A stretch of 64,000 nt of DNA from Palsa-147 sp049279675 (GTDB lineage: Bacteria; Acidobacteriota; Terriglobia; Acidiferrales; UBA7541): assembly GCA_049279675.1 (NCBI GenBank), contig JBAPOP010000168.1, forward strand, positions 62,001 through 126,000, in the 5' to 3' direction. Shown piece after piece: positions 1-8,855 of this stretch; the first letter of the stretch is position 1, and every line of letters starts with the position of its first letter. The position numbers and the translations under genes were made by a program. Below the pieces are notes generated by a model. The model made no database searches and was not told where the DNA came from. It was given only the letters and a program-made list of their open reading frames with translations.

Positions 1-376
1 CGGCGAAAACTGCGGGCCCGCGGGAACGGACGGCGAAAGTTTCACCGCCCCCGGCGTAATTCCCGTAGGCCCGCATACTGAGGAGAACGCACGGCACTCA
101 CCAACTCGTCGTTTCAAGTTAAACTATGTAAATACAGTGAGTTGGAGGGTGCCCTGGCTGCGGCTCTCCGCGTCACTCCGACGGGTTCCACTGACACATG
201 GAGTGTTTCTGCGCGAGCGCCAATCGCTCGGTATGCGTCTAATCAAATGGGATTGAAAGGGAGAGTTAGCACGGGAGAAAGACCCCGCGCGTACTGGGAT
301 GTTATGAGAAAATATGGATTAAGCCGGAACTTCGCAGCGAACAGCGAATCCAATCGAACGTACATGAAGAGAAAAA
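1..376. other. Leading intergenic region, no gene assigned
   Basis: No convincing gene is seen here. An 80-codon reading frame from a TTG at 142 runs into the next gene but lacks a good ribosome site and recognisable protein features. A 7-bp inverted pair (CCAACTC at 101-107, GAGTTGG at 139-145) could be part of a regulatory or terminator structure. The stretch presumably carries the promoter of the ccdA group. Confidence 0.4.
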
Positions 377-1243
377 TTGGTTGACGTATCCATCTTCGCG
401 GCATTTCTTGCCGGACTCGTCTCCTTCCTTTCGCCATGCGTGCTTCCGCTGGTTCCCGGATACGTTTCGATGCTCTCGGGAATCGGCGTCGAGCAACTGA
501 GCGAGGGCGAGGGAAATCGCGCGAGCGTGCTCGGCTCCGCTTTTGCTTTCGTGCTGGGATTTTCGATCGTCTTCATCACATTTGGCGCGTCGGCCAGCGC
601 CGTCGGCGAATTTCTGCTGAAGAACCGGACGCTGCTCGCGCCAGTCGCCGGCTCGTTCATTCTGCTTTTTGGGCTGCACCTTACGGGGCTGCTCGCGAAA
701 ATTTCAATCGTCCTCGGAGCGCTGATCGGCGCTGTTCTTGTCGCCGGAGGCGTACTCGTCGCGATGAAACCGGGAGTGCTCGGCGCGCGGATTCGCCCCA
801 TACATTTTCTCGCGGTCTCCGTGATTTTCTTTCTCGGACCGTTTTTGACGCGTTGGCTGAATCGCGATATTCACTTCAGGACGCTCGGCGCGAAGCCCGG
901 CGCATTCAGCGGATTTCTCCTGGGTTTCGCATTTGCGTTCGGATGGACGCCGTGCATCGGGCCGATTCTCGCTGCGGTCCTGGCGATGGCTGCCACGAAC
1001 CAAACGATTTGGCAGGGCGTGTTTCTCCTGGCAGTGTATTCCGCGGGGCTCGCGATTCCATTCCTTCTCACCGCGATCGGAATCGGCAGATTTCTGAAAT
1101 TCTATAAACGCTTCCGGCGTCACATGCACGTGGTGGAAGTGTGCAGCGGAGTTTTGTTGCTTGCGATCGGCGGCCTGGTGTTCATGAATCGCCTCACTTG
1201 GCTCTCCGGCAAGTTGAATTTTCTGAATCGGTTTTCGTTGTGA
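377..1243 (+). CDS. ccdA: Cytochrome c biogenesis protein CcdA, with internal insert
   Basis: Inner-membrane protein predicted to carry electrons from cytoplasmic thioredoxin to periplasmic thiol-redox partners, in cytochrome c maturation or disulfide reduction. It has 288 residues and the two diagnostic motifs SPCVLPLVPGY (Cys21) and GWTPCIGPIL (Cys193), the redox Cys pair in separate membrane segments. The start is TTG with AGAGAAA upstream. Between the third and fourth core helices (roughly residues 107-165) there is extra sequence with two more hydrophobic stretches that typical CcdA proteins of about 240 residues lack. The stop TGA overlaps an ATG of the next thioredoxin-like gene, so the two are probably co-expressed and work as a pair. 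Confidence 0.93.
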   Translation: MVDVSIFAAFLAGLVSFLSPCVLPLVPGYVSMLSGIGVEQLSEGEGNRASVLGSAFAFVLGFSIVFITFGASASAVGEFLLKNRTLLAPVAGSFILLFGLHLTGLLAKISIVLGALIGAVLVAGGVLVAMKPGVLGARIRPIHFLAVSVIFFLGPFLTRWLNRDIHFRTLGAKPGAFSGFLLGFAFAFGWTPCIGPILAAVLAMAATNQTIWQGVFLLAVYSAGLAIPFLLTAIGIGRFLKFYKRFRRHMHVVEVCSGVLLLAIGGLVFMNRLTWLSGKLNFLNRFSL

Positions 1244-1257
1244 TGGGAGTCGCCCGG

Positions 1258-1824
1258 ATGAAGAAGTACGCTCCATTTCTAATGCTCGGATTAATTTTGG
1301 CAGCGGTCACTGGCGCGTTTTCGAGTTGCGGGAAATTCGCTCATAAGAGTTTGGCGGAGGACGATGAAGAGCCGATCTCGGGGCCGCTCGGACCCGCGCC
1401 AAACGTCACGTTCAAATCGCTCGATGGCAGCGAGATTTCGCTCGAAAGCCTTCACGGCAAAGTTGTGCTCGTCAATTTCTGGGCCACTTGGTGCGAGCCA
1501 TGCAAGATCGAAACGCCGTGGATGATCGAGTTCCAGAAGAAATACGCCGATAGAGGCTTCACGATTCTGGGCGTCGCGATGGACGACGAAGGCGCGTCGG
1601 TTGTGGGCCCGTTCGTGGCAAAGGAAAAGTTCGACGTGGATGGCCAGTCTCTGCTGATCCCGTATCCCATTGTGCTCGGCAACGACGATCTCGGCACGAA
1701 ATTCGGCGGCATCATGGGCCTGCCGACAAGCTTTATTATCACCAGGGACGGGAAAATCGCCACGCGAGTTGTCGGCGTCGTGAGCCACAACCATTTGGAA
1801 AAAGCCATTCAGAGCGCCTTATAA
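1258..1824 (+). CDS. TlpA/ResA-like thioredoxin-fold lipoprotein
   Basis: Extracytoplasmic thiol-disulfide oxidoreductase of 188 residues, the likely partner of the CcdA just upstream. It has an N-terminal hydrophobic segment followed by AFSSCGK (Cys24), a plausible though non-canonical lipobox, then an AhpC-TSA/Redoxin domain. The active site is WATWCEPC (Cys79, Cys82), and GLPTSF supplies the cis-Pro. The start at 1258 is chosen because GGGAG lies 7 nt upstream; an alternative ATG at 1243 overlaps the ccdA stop and would add five residues. By family, it probably reduces apocytochrome or other periplasmic disulfides. The exact client is unknown. Confidence 0.92.
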   Translation: MKKYAPFLMLGLILAAVTGAFSSCGKFAHKSLAEDDEEPISGPLGPAPNVTFKSLDGSEISLESLHGKVVLVNFWATWCEPCKIETPWMIEFQKKYADRGFTILGVAMDDEGASVVGPFVAKEKFDVDGQSLLIPYPIVLGNDDLGTKFGGIMGLPTSFIITRDGKIATRVVGVVSHNHLEKAIQSAL

Positions 1825-1876
1825 ATCCGGCGCGCTATTGCAAATCACTCTCAGGCTGGCCTAATCTCGAATTGCC

Positions 1877-2209
1877 ATGATGGACGAACAAGAATTTCAC
1901 AAAAAGTGTGATGAGGCGTTCGATTCACTTCGCCGCCGGCTGATGGAAATCGGCGACGAGCACGATTTCCAAGTCGAGGGCGGCAGCGGAAAACTCCAGG
2001 TGGAATTCGAGGACGAAGACGAAACGCGTTTCGTCATCAGTCCGAATACGCCGGTGCGGCAAGTCTGGATTTCCGCGCTGGCCACGAGTTTCAAGCTCGT
2101 CTGGTCGGACACCGCGAACGCATTCGTACTAGAAAAGACCGGTGAGACGCTGAATCAAGTGATGAGCCGGATTCTGACGCAACAACTCGGTTCGACGGTT
2201 AGCGTTTGA
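1877..2209 (+). CDS. cyaY: Frataxin / CyaY-like iron-binding protein
   Basis: Cytosolic protein of 110 residues that resembles CyaY/frataxin over its length. It has an acidic first helix (DEQEFHKKCDEAFDSL), an acidic strand region (EFEDEDET), and the characteristic stretch ISPNTPVRQVWISALATS, which corresponds to the conserved PxxQxW core. Frataxins bind ferrous or ferric iron and modulate Fe-S cluster assembly on IscS/IscU. No isc or suf genes are in the window. It lies between a thioredoxin-like lipoprotein and a DsbD-alpha-like protein, whose start overlaps its TGA stop. That arrangement suggests a shared transcript linking redox and iron chemistry. Confidence 0.88.
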   Translation: MMDEQEFHKKCDEAFDSLRRRLMEIGDEHDFQVEGGSGKLQVEFEDEDETRFVISPNTPVRQVWISALATSFKLVWSDTANAFVLEKTGETLNQVMSRILTQQLGSTVSV

Positions 2210-2793
2210 TGCAAGCGCGGAGGATTCTAAGCGCGATGATCGTGGCGGCCTTTATCGTCGCGTTCGCGATTTCATTTGCCGGCGCTCCGCAGACCGCCGC
2301 TCAAACCAGCCCTACGCTTCCGAACGGCGCATCCGTCGCGAAGCCCCGCGCGTATGTTTCGCTCGACGAAGTTCCCGCTGGGCATCCCTTCGAAGTCGCC
2401 ATCGTCGTGGATATTCTCGCTGGCTATCACATGAATTCGCACACTCCGTCGGAGGAATATCTCATTCCGACGGGCGTTACTCTCGCGCCGACGCCCGGAT
2501 TTCGCGAAACGGGCACGGCGTATCCCGAAGGCCAAATGTTGCAGTTCGATTTTTCGAAGGAAAAGCTATCGGTATATTCGGGAAGCGTAACGATTCGCGT
2601 GAAGCTTGCGGCGGAATCGAACGCAACTCCGGGCGAGGCCACGCTGCCGTTCACTCTGCGATTTCAAGCGTGCAATATGACGGCGTGTTTGCCGCCGGCG
2701 AAGGTTCCGGTGCCCGTGAAATTAAAAGTGGCGACAGCGAACTCGAAGCCCCACCCAGCGCATCCAGAAATCTTCACGAGCCAGTCCAAGTAA
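2209..2793 (+). CDS. Secreted DsbD N-terminal (alpha) domain protein
   Basis: Exported protein of 194 residues. A signal peptide (about residues 1-32) is followed by one immunoglobulin-like domain matching the N-terminal alpha domain of DsbD. The motif FQACNMTACLPP (Cys155, Cys160) corresponds to the substrate-reducing Cys pair of DsbD-alpha. In E. coli DsbD this domain is fused to the membrane and thioredoxin domains. Here they appear as separate genes: CcdA at 377-1243 for the membrane part and the TlpA-like lipoprotein for the thioredoxin part. The ATG at 2209 overlaps the frataxin stop (TGATG); a TTG one codon earlier is possible. It converges with gltX, leaving an 18-bp gap. Confidence 0.88.
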   Translation: MQARRILSAMIVAAFIVAFAISFAGAPQTAAQTSPTLPNGASVAKPRAYVSLDEVPAGHPFEVAIVVDILAGYHMNSHTPSEEYLIPTGVTLAPTPGFRETGTAYPEGQMLQFDFSKEKLSVYSGSVTIRVKLAAESNATPGEATLPFTLRFQACNMTACLPPAKVPVPVKLKVATANSKPHPAHPEIFTSQSK

Positions 2794-2811
2794 TACCAGC
2801 CCTCTACTTCG

Positions 2812-4305
2812 CTATTCCAGCAAGATTGGCAGCGCGCGGCGAATCCGCGAAACCACGCGGCCCTGTCCGAGCGCAACCATCGTATCGAACAGCGGCGGTG
2901 CAACCGCGCGGCCGACAATCGCAACGCGTGTGGCGTTGATCAATAAGCCGGCTTTGACGCCCTCAGCGGCAGCCAATTGGCGCAGCGCCTGATCGCAAGC
3001 ATCGTGGTTCCAATCCGGCAGTGCTTCAAGAGCATTCGCCAGCTTTTCGAGCAGCCCCGGCACCTTCTCGTCTTTCCAGAATTTCTCGCGCGCTTCCGCC
3101 TCGTAATCAAAATCATCCGTGAAAAAGGCGCGCGCCCAGGTGGTGAAATCGTGCAGAAGCCGCGTCCTCGGACGCACCAGATCCACGGTGCGTGCGAACC
3201 AATCGCGCTGCTCGCCGGCCCATTCGTCGCGCCAAATCTTGGCGAGTCGAAGCTCCGCTTCGATGTGCGGCAAAAGCTCATCAATTGGCATTTTTTGAAG
3301 ATGCTGCCCGTTGTACCACTCGAGCTTCGCGCGATCGAATACAGCGTTCGTCCGGCTCACGCCGCCGAGCGAAAAACGAGCGACGAGTTCGGGCGTCGGC
3401 AAGTACTCGAGATCGTCTCCGGGCGACCATCCAAGCAGCGCCAGAAAATTTCGAAAGGCTTCAGGCAGAAATCCTTCCTCGACGTACGAAGTCACGCTCG
3501 TCGCTCCGTGGCGCTTGGAAAGCCGTGTGCGATCAGGGCCGAGAATCAGCGGAACGTGTGCGAAGATTGGCGGCTTCTCGCCGAGTCCCTGATAAATGAG
3601 CACCTGTTTCGGCGTGTTCGAGAGATGGTCCGCGCCGCGGATGATGTGGCTGATCCGCATGTCGATGTCGTCCACAACCACGCTCAATTGATACGTCGGC
3701 AATCCATTCGAACGAAGCAGCACGAAGTCTTCGATCTCTTCGTTCTGCACTTCGCGCGGCCCGAAGACGGCATCTTCGAACTTGGTCACTCCTGATTTCG
3801 GAACGCGGCACCGAATCGCGTACGGCTCACCCGCGCTGGTTTTTTGCGCGCGCTCTTCCGGCGTCAGATTCGCGCACGGACATGCCGTCCGCCGAAAACT
3901 TTTCTTCGCTTCGGCGCTTTTCTCGAGATCGCCGTCATCTTCAATCTCATCGACGGGAGGTGTCGCATCCGCGCCCGCATACTGCGAGGCCTGGCAATAG
4001 CATGCGTACGCAGCGCCGCTGGCGAGCAGGCTTTCAGCCGCGGCGCGATACAGACCGAGCCGTTGCGATTGAAAATACGGGCCTTCATCCCATTCGATTC
4101 CCAGCCAGCGCAGGCTATCGAGGATGCCGTCCACAAGTTCAGGCCGATTGCGCTCGACGTCGGTATCTTCCACACGCAAGAGCAGCGTGCCGCCTTCGTG
4201 CTTAGCGAAAAGCCAATTAAACAGGGCCGTGCGCGCGCCTCCGACATGCAAATACCCCGTCGGCGAGGGTGCGAATCGAACTCGAGGCTTCGACGAAGCA
4301 GACAT
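2812..4305 (-). CDS. gltX: Glutamyl-tRNA synthetase
   Basis: Class I aminoacyl-tRNA synthetase that charges tRNA-Glu, or both tRNA-Glu and tRNA-Gln if the organism uses the transamidation route. It has 497 residues, normal for the family. The HIGH-like motif is in PSPTGYLHVGG near residues 13-23 and the KMSKS-like motif is RLSKRHG. A C-terminal anticodon-binding domain follows. The frame stays open 46 codons upstream, but homology begins at MSASSKPRVRF, so the ATG at 4305 is used. The catalytic domain carries a short charged insert with several Cys residues (around YACYCQ and ACPCANL). Confidence 0.95.
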   Translation of the reverse strand: MSASSKPRVRFAPSPTGYLHVGGARTALFNWLFAKHEGGTLLLRVEDTDVERNRPELVDGILDSLRWLGIEWDEGPYFQSQRLGLYRAAAESLLASGAAYACYCQASQYAGADATPPVDEIEDDGDLEKSAEAKKSFRRTACPCANLTPEERAQKTSAGEPYAIRCRVPKSGVTKFEDAVFGPREVQNEEIEDFVLLRSNGLPTYQLSVVVDDIDMRISHIIRGADHLSNTPKQVLIYQGLGEKPPIFAHVPLILGPDRTRLSKRHGATSVTSYVEEGFLPEAFRNFLALLGWSPGDDLEYLPTPELVARFSLGGVSRTNAVFDRAKLEWYNGQHLQKMPIDELLPHIEAELRLAKIWRDEWAGEQRDWFARTVDLVRPRTRLLHDFTTWARAFFTDDFDYEAEAREKFWKDEKVPGLLEKLANALEALPDWNHDACDQALRQLAAAEGVKAGLLINATRVAIVGRAVAPPLFDTMVALGQGRVVSRIRRALPILLE

Positions 4306-4644
4306 CTCCAAAGAGAGTTTCCTTTCCGTGTGGAGAAGCGAGCATCTTAACACGCGCGCAAAATCGAGCTGCGCACGGAACACAGTATTCAACCGTCCCG
4401 CTTCAGAGTACGAAAGTACCGTTGTCCTCTGCAAGTGCTCCACATACTCTGGTCAGAGTACCTGCTTGACTGGGTCGTCACGAAACGCACCGTCCCCGGC
4501 GTTGCCAACTGGCTGCGCGCCGCAGTTAACCTCATGGAAACGCAAGGGCATAGACGCGGTACCCAATTGCCTTTTTCTTGCTAATCTCGGCGTGAAAGGG
4601 TGTACCGAACTGAACGGTGTTACGGGCTTTGAGGCTCGTTTGAC
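4306..4644. promoter_or_regulatory. Divergent intergenic region between gltX and the GAF-GGDEF-HD-GYP gene
   Basis: 339 bp without a supported gene. It must hold the promoters for gltX (leftward) and the c-di-GMP gene (rightward). A TCAGAGTAC word occurs twice, near 4403 and 4453, a possible regulator half-site. No terminator-like hairpin or tRNA was recognised. Confidence 0.35.
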
Positions 4645-7600
4645 ATGAGTGGAAGTGTTCTACTTGCGAGTTCCTTGCTGCTCGCGCTTTTCTTCGGGTC
4701 AATTTACCGTGAGAAGCGCCAGGCCTACCTGTGGGCGTGGTCCTTTGCGTGGATCCTGATTTCGATCTCCTTCGTTCTGCCGCTCATTGGCCGCGTTTCG
4801 TTTTCCGCAACCGCACCTTTGCCGGAGCCCGGTAGCGCCGCGCTCAACGTCATCGCAATGCGCGATTGGTTTCTCCTTCTCGCTTCGCTCGCATTTGTCG
4901 CGGCAGCGCGGCTCTACGCAAGCCAGACTCGTTGGACGCTCAGGCTTGTGATAGTCGGCGCCGGGTCGGCCGTCTGGGCGTTGGCCTATAGCAAGGGCTG
5001 GGTGATTCTGCCCGTAACGATCGGAGCAGGCGTGATGCTGCTCCTCGTCGCGCGAACCTTCCTGCACGGCGGCCAGAAGCAAGACTCGCGTTCGGATTTT
5101 CTGCTCGCAGTGGCGTTTGCGGCGTGGGGCTTCTTGGTCCTTCTCGCCGCCATTCAGCCGGCGACGCCTTCGCTCAATGGCATCCATCTCCAATCGTTCG
5201 CGATCGTGCCGCAGTTCTTCGCCGGCGTTGTAATGGTGATGGGCGTTTACGAAGAGCAGCGGCGCCGCGTCGAGCGCAACATGCTGGCGTTGTCGAGCTT
5301 GAATCTCGCCACATCGAGCTTCTCGGGAAGCGAAATTCCCAAAATGTTGGCGCAGGCGTTAGATCGCGTGCTGAACGTCGTGCGAGTTCCCGCCGGCGCT
5401 CTCTGTCTCCACTATGGCGAGAAGGAAGGCCCGACGTCCGTCGTAGCCACCGGATTGAATGACACATTCTGCTCCGCGCTGCAGAGTGACCGTCTGGATC
5501 ATTTTGTCGTTGAGATGGTGTCGCGCCTCGGCGGACTCATGGTGCTGCACGATTTGGATCGCAGCGCAAATTGGGAAGCTCTCGAACGCGAAGCCGGCTT
5601 CAAGAGGATTCGCCAGGAACTTCTCTCGCAGGGTTTGAATACCGTCGTTGGAATCAGCTTGCAATCGAAGGAACGGGTATTCGGCGTCCTCCTTCTCGGA
5701 ACGCCCGACAGGCGCCAGTTCACAGCGGCGGAATTACGCCTGCTTCTTGCGCTTGGCCATCAGATTGGGATGGCCGTCGAGAACAGCTACCTCGTTCAAC
5801 AAACTTCGCGGCGCAGTGAAGAGCTTCACATCCTTAACGAAATCGGCCGAGCCCTGAGTTCGACGCTCGAAACAGATGCGCTCTTCGAGAGAATTTACAC
5901 TGAGATGAGCCGCCTCCTCGACGTGAGCAGTTTCTACATCGCGTTTTACGAACCCGGTGACGTCATGGTTCGCTTCCAGCTTGAGATTGATGAGAACGAC
6001 CGCATGCCGCGAGGCGAGCGCCCCGCGGGCAACCATCTCACCGAATACATCGTGCAGAATCGCCAGCCGATTTTGATTCGAGATAACGTCCGCGAACAAC
6101 TTCAGCGCCTGAACATCGAGCCGATTCACAACCTCGGCTGCTTCTGCGGAGTGCCGCTGGTGCTTCATGACCGCGCGATCGGTGTCATGGCGGTCCACAG
6201 CGCGCGCGAACGAGTTTTTGACGAAGGGCATCTAGAGATGTTGCGTGTGCTGGCGAGCCAGGCGTCCATCGCTATTGAAAATGCGCGCCTCTTCGGTGAG
6301 GAACAGCGCAAAGCGCGCCACCTCTCGCTTCTGAACGCGATCTCGAGCCACGCGATTACCACTCTCAATCCCGACGAAATGCTCTGGAAGATCGCAAACG
6401 AAATGGAGAAAGGCCTCACCTACGATCACATCGGAATCGCGATCCTCGACTATTCGACCAAGGAAGTAGTCGTCCAGGCGGAAGCCGGCACGCGCCGCGA
6501 TGCTCTTGGCCGGAGAATCCCGATTGGCGATGGGCTGGTCGGCCACGTAGCGCGCACAGGTCAATCGGAGATCGTTCGCGAGGTTCGCCAGGGAACTCAT
6601 CACACTCTTTTGCAGGGAACTGTCAGCGCCGCCGCGCTTCCTGTCCTCTATGCCGATCAGATGATGGGTGTTCTCTACGTTGAATCCGCCACGTTCAGCG
6701 AATTCACCAAGGAAGAGATGCAGCTCCTCAGGACGCTTGCGGACTTGTTCGCGGGCGCGCTGCACAATGCGCTCACGTTCCAAAAAGCTCAGGAACAGGC
6801 GATCACCGACGGCCTCACCGGCGTCAAGACGCACCGTTTCCTGATGGAGGCTCTGTCGGCGGAGTGGAAGCGTTCAACGCGCGCGACCCGGCAATTCGCG
6901 CTCGTCCTCATGGATCTCGACCGATTCAAGTTTGTGAACGATTTTTACGGGCATCTCGAGGGCGATGTCGTGCTGCAGCGCGTCGCGCACATTCTCGAAC
7001 AGAATTGCCGCCGCTCAGACGTTGTGTCGCGCTACGGCGGCGACGAGTTCGTCATTCTGATGCCGGAGACGAGCGTCGAGCAGGCGCAGCAACTTGCTTC
7101 CAAGTTGCGTGGCTGGGTCGCATCGGATCCGTTGCTTCGCGATAAAAACATCACCGCGAGTTTCGGCATCGCGGGCTTTCCGGTTCATGGCTCGACGCCG
7201 CAAGAATTAATTCAAGTGGCGGATTCTTCGATGTACCTCTCGAAGCATCAGGGCGGCAATGCGGTTTCGAGTCCCGAACCTTTCGATCCCGGAAAAACGA
7301 AAGCATGGAAACAGGATGTCCTCGAAGCGTATCTCGGTGTGACGCTCAAGCGTCAATTCTCGACCGGCCCCGAGGCGTTCGACGAAATTCGCCGCCGCAT
7401 CGAGCAGTTCACACGTTCGCTCGCCGAAGAAGGCGGCGATGAGTCGATCCATCTTTTGCCCCCGTCAGTGGTAGAGACTGTCACGTCGCTGGCTCTCGCC
7501 GTGGACGCCAAGGATCAATACACGCACGGCCATTCGCAAAAAGTGTCCGAGTACGCGTCCTTGCTGGCTAACGCGCTCGAAATGGATCCCGGAGATGTGG

Positions 7601-8076
7601 AAGAGCTGCGGCTTGCTGCGCTGCTGCATGACGTGGGCAAAGTCGGCATCCCGGAAGCCATCATCAATAAGTCAGGGCCTCTCGATGCTTCCGAATGGGA
7701 AGTCATGAAATCGCATACGGAACTCGGCGCGCGTCTGCTCGAGCCCCTGCGTGCGATGGCGAGAATTCAGCTGATGGTCAAGCACCATCATGAATACTTC
7801 GACGGTTCAGGCTATCCGAGCCGCCTCTCGGACGAACAGATTCCGCTCGGTGCACGAATCATCGCCATTGCCGATTCGTTTGATACGATCACATCCGAGC
7901 GAGCCTACAAGAAGCCGCGCACCACCGAAGCCGCGCTCATAGAGATCGAGCGTTGCGCCGCGAGCCAATTCGATCCCAAATTCGTGAAAGTCTTCGTCGA
8001 ACTCATGCGCCGCCCATCCCAACCCGAGCCCGAAGTGAATTTCAACGAGACGCAGCCAAAAACAGCCGCTCTATAA
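4645..8076 (+). CDS. Membrane-anchored three-GAF / GGDEF / HD-GYP cyclic-di-GMP protein
   Basis: Protein of 1143 residues. Residues 1-205 hold six or seven hydrophobic segments (a membrane sensor region). Three GAF domains follow at about 231-380, 409-548 and 576-712. The GGDEF domain has an intact active motif RYGGDEF (796-802), preceded by RRSD (789-792), which fits the RxxD inhibitory I-site. The HD-GYP domain has HDVGK (995-999) and HHEYFDGSGYP (about 1048-1058). By family, GGDEF makes c-di-GMP and HD-GYP hydrolyses it. Both motifs look intact, so the protein could switch between activities under control of the GAF ligands. c-di-GMP commonly controls surface polysaccharide, which suits the nearby locus, but a link is inference. 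Confidence 0.93.
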   Translation: MSGSVLLASSLLLALFFGSIYREKRQAYLWAWSFAWILISISFVLPLIGRVSFSATAPLPEPGSAALNVIAMRDWFLLLASLAFVAAARLYASQTRWTLRLVIVGAGSAVWALAYSKGWVILPVTIGAGVMLLLVARTFLHGGQKQDSRSDFLLAVAFAAWGFLVLLAAIQPATPSLNGIHLQSFAIVPQFFAGVVMVMGVYEEQRRRVERNMLALSSLNLATSSFSGSEIPKMLAQALDRVLNVVRVPAGALCLHYGEKEGPTSVVATGLNDTFCSALQSDRLDHFVVEMVSRLGGLMVLHDLDRSANWEALEREAGFKRIRQELLSQGLNTVVGISLQSKERVFGVLLLGTPDRRQFTAAELRLLLALGHQIGMAVENSYLVQQTSRRSEELHILNEIGRALSSTLETDALFERIYTEMSRLLDVSSFYIAFYEPGDVMVRFQLEIDENDRMPRGERPAGNHLTEYIVQNRQPILIRDNVREQLQRLNIEPIHNLGCFCGVPLVLHDRAIGVMAVHSARERVFDEGHLEMLRVLASQASIAIENARLFGEEQRKARHLSLLNAISSHAITTLNPDEMLWKIANEMEKGLTYDHIGIAILDYSTKEVVVQAEAGTRRDALGRRIPIGDGLVGHVARTGQSEIVREVRQGTHHTLLQGTVSAAALPVLYADQMMGVLYVESATFSEFTKEEMQLLRTLADLFAGALHNALTFQKAQEQAITDGLTGVKTHRFLMEALSAEWKRSTRATRQFALVLMDLDRFKFVNDFYGHLEGDVVLQRVAHILEQNCRRSDVVSRYGGDEFVILMPETSVEQAQQLASKLRGWVASDPLLRDKNITASFGIAGFPVHGSTPQELIQVADSSMYLSKHQGGNAVSSPEPFDPGKTKAWKQDVLEAYLGVTLKRQFSTGPEAFDEIRRRIEQFTRSLAEEGGDESIHLLPPSVVETVTSLALAVDAKDQYTHGHSQKVSEYASLLANALEMDPGDVEELRLAALLHDVGKVGIPEAIINKSGPLDASEWEVMKSHTELGARLLEPLRAMARIQLMVKHHHEYFDGSGYPSRLSDEQIPLGARIIAIADSFDTITSERAYKKPRTTEAALIEIERCAASQFDPKFVKVFVELMRRPSQPEPEVNFNETQPKTAAL

Positions 8077-8099
8077 TTCCTCTCTGCTGTCAACCGAGA

Positions 8100-8352
8100 C
8101 GCCGTATCTGGGTTCGTAGGGGCGTCCGCCGCGGCGGACTGCGCCCGCCTTCTTGCGCGCATTCGGCGGCCATTCGCTCTCGCCTTCCATGTAACGCTTC
8201 CGTGTATAGTTTAATTTGACGAGGGAAAATCTCATGCAAACGGCGACGCTGTACCTGGGTTTGTAGGGGCGCTGCTCGCTGCGCCCGCCTTTCTGTCCAT
8301 CGATGCAGAGTTTAATTCGAAGAGGAAAAATCTCATGCAGACGGCAACAGTA
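8100..8352 (+). repeat. Tandem duplication of hairpin repeat plus osmC-family leader
   Basis: Two head-to-tail units. Each begins with GACGC.GTA.CTGGGTT.GTAGGGGCG, continues through a hairpin closed by GCGCCCGCC, then a leader resembling AGTTTAATT..GA.GAGG and ends at ATGCA.ACGGC. Unit 1 starts at 8100 and unit 2 at about 8244. In unit 1 the hairpin core is the perfect palindrome GTCCGCCGCGGCGGAC (8124-8139). The first ATG (8234) opens a 10-codon minigene (MQTATLYLGL, stop), while the second ATG (8335) starts the real gene, whose first five residues are also MQTAT. Confidence 0.75.
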
Positions 8353-8748
8353 GTGTGGGTGGAAAAAGAACAATTTCTGGCAACGATGCCTTCCGGGCAC
8401 GCCATCCCGATTGACTCGGATCGCACGCACAACACCGCGCCGGGTCCCATGGAGTTGTTGCTGGCGGCTCTCGGCGCCTGCACGGCAACCGACGTCGTCG
8501 CGATTCTCGCGAAAAAGCGGCAAAAGCTTGAGCGCCTGGAAATAATCGTCACAGGAGAACGCACGAGCGACATCCCGGCTGTGTGGACGAAGCTCGATCT
8601 CGTCTACAGGCTGTATGGATCGCTCGATGAGAAGGCCGTCCGCGATACGATCGAATTGAGCGAATCGAAGTATTGCTCCGTGGCCGCAATGCTGCGCAAG
8701 ACGGCGCTGATTTCGTTCCGCTACGAAATCCTGCCCGCGAAGCTGTAG
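8335..8748 (+). CDS. OsmC/Ohr family peroxiredoxin-like protein
   Basis: Cytosolic protein of 137 residues in the OsmC/Ohr superfamily, whose members reduce organic hydroperoxides or act in related thiol chemistry. The two Cys positions of the family are present: Cys49 in LGACTATD and Cys114 in SKYCSVAA. PGPMELLLAALGAC is the typical helix leading to the first Cys. The ATG at 8335 has GAGGAAAAA upstream. The 5' region, including ribosome site and first codons, is a near copy of sequence 101 bp upstream (see the repeat at 8100-8352), so the transcript may contain a decoy start. Its substrate cannot be told from sequence. Confidence 0.9.
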   Translation: MQTATVVWVEKEQFLATMPSGHAIPIDSDRTHNTAPGPMELLLAALGACTATDVVAILAKKRQKLERLEIIVTGERTSDIPAVWTKLDLVYRLYGSLDEKAVRDTIELSESKYCSVAAMLRKTALISFRYEILPAKL

Positions 8749-8855
8749 CCTTCCATTCGAAAACTGCAAGCCGCTTCAAAAGAAGAAAGCCGTTTTTCTT
8801 GCGGCAACGCAGCGCGATTGCGTACAATCGCGGTTCACATTTTCACGGAGCGTGA

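Noticed and set aside
142..384. 80-codon frame overlapping the ccdA start
   Set aside because: TTG start without ribosome site, and no protein features.
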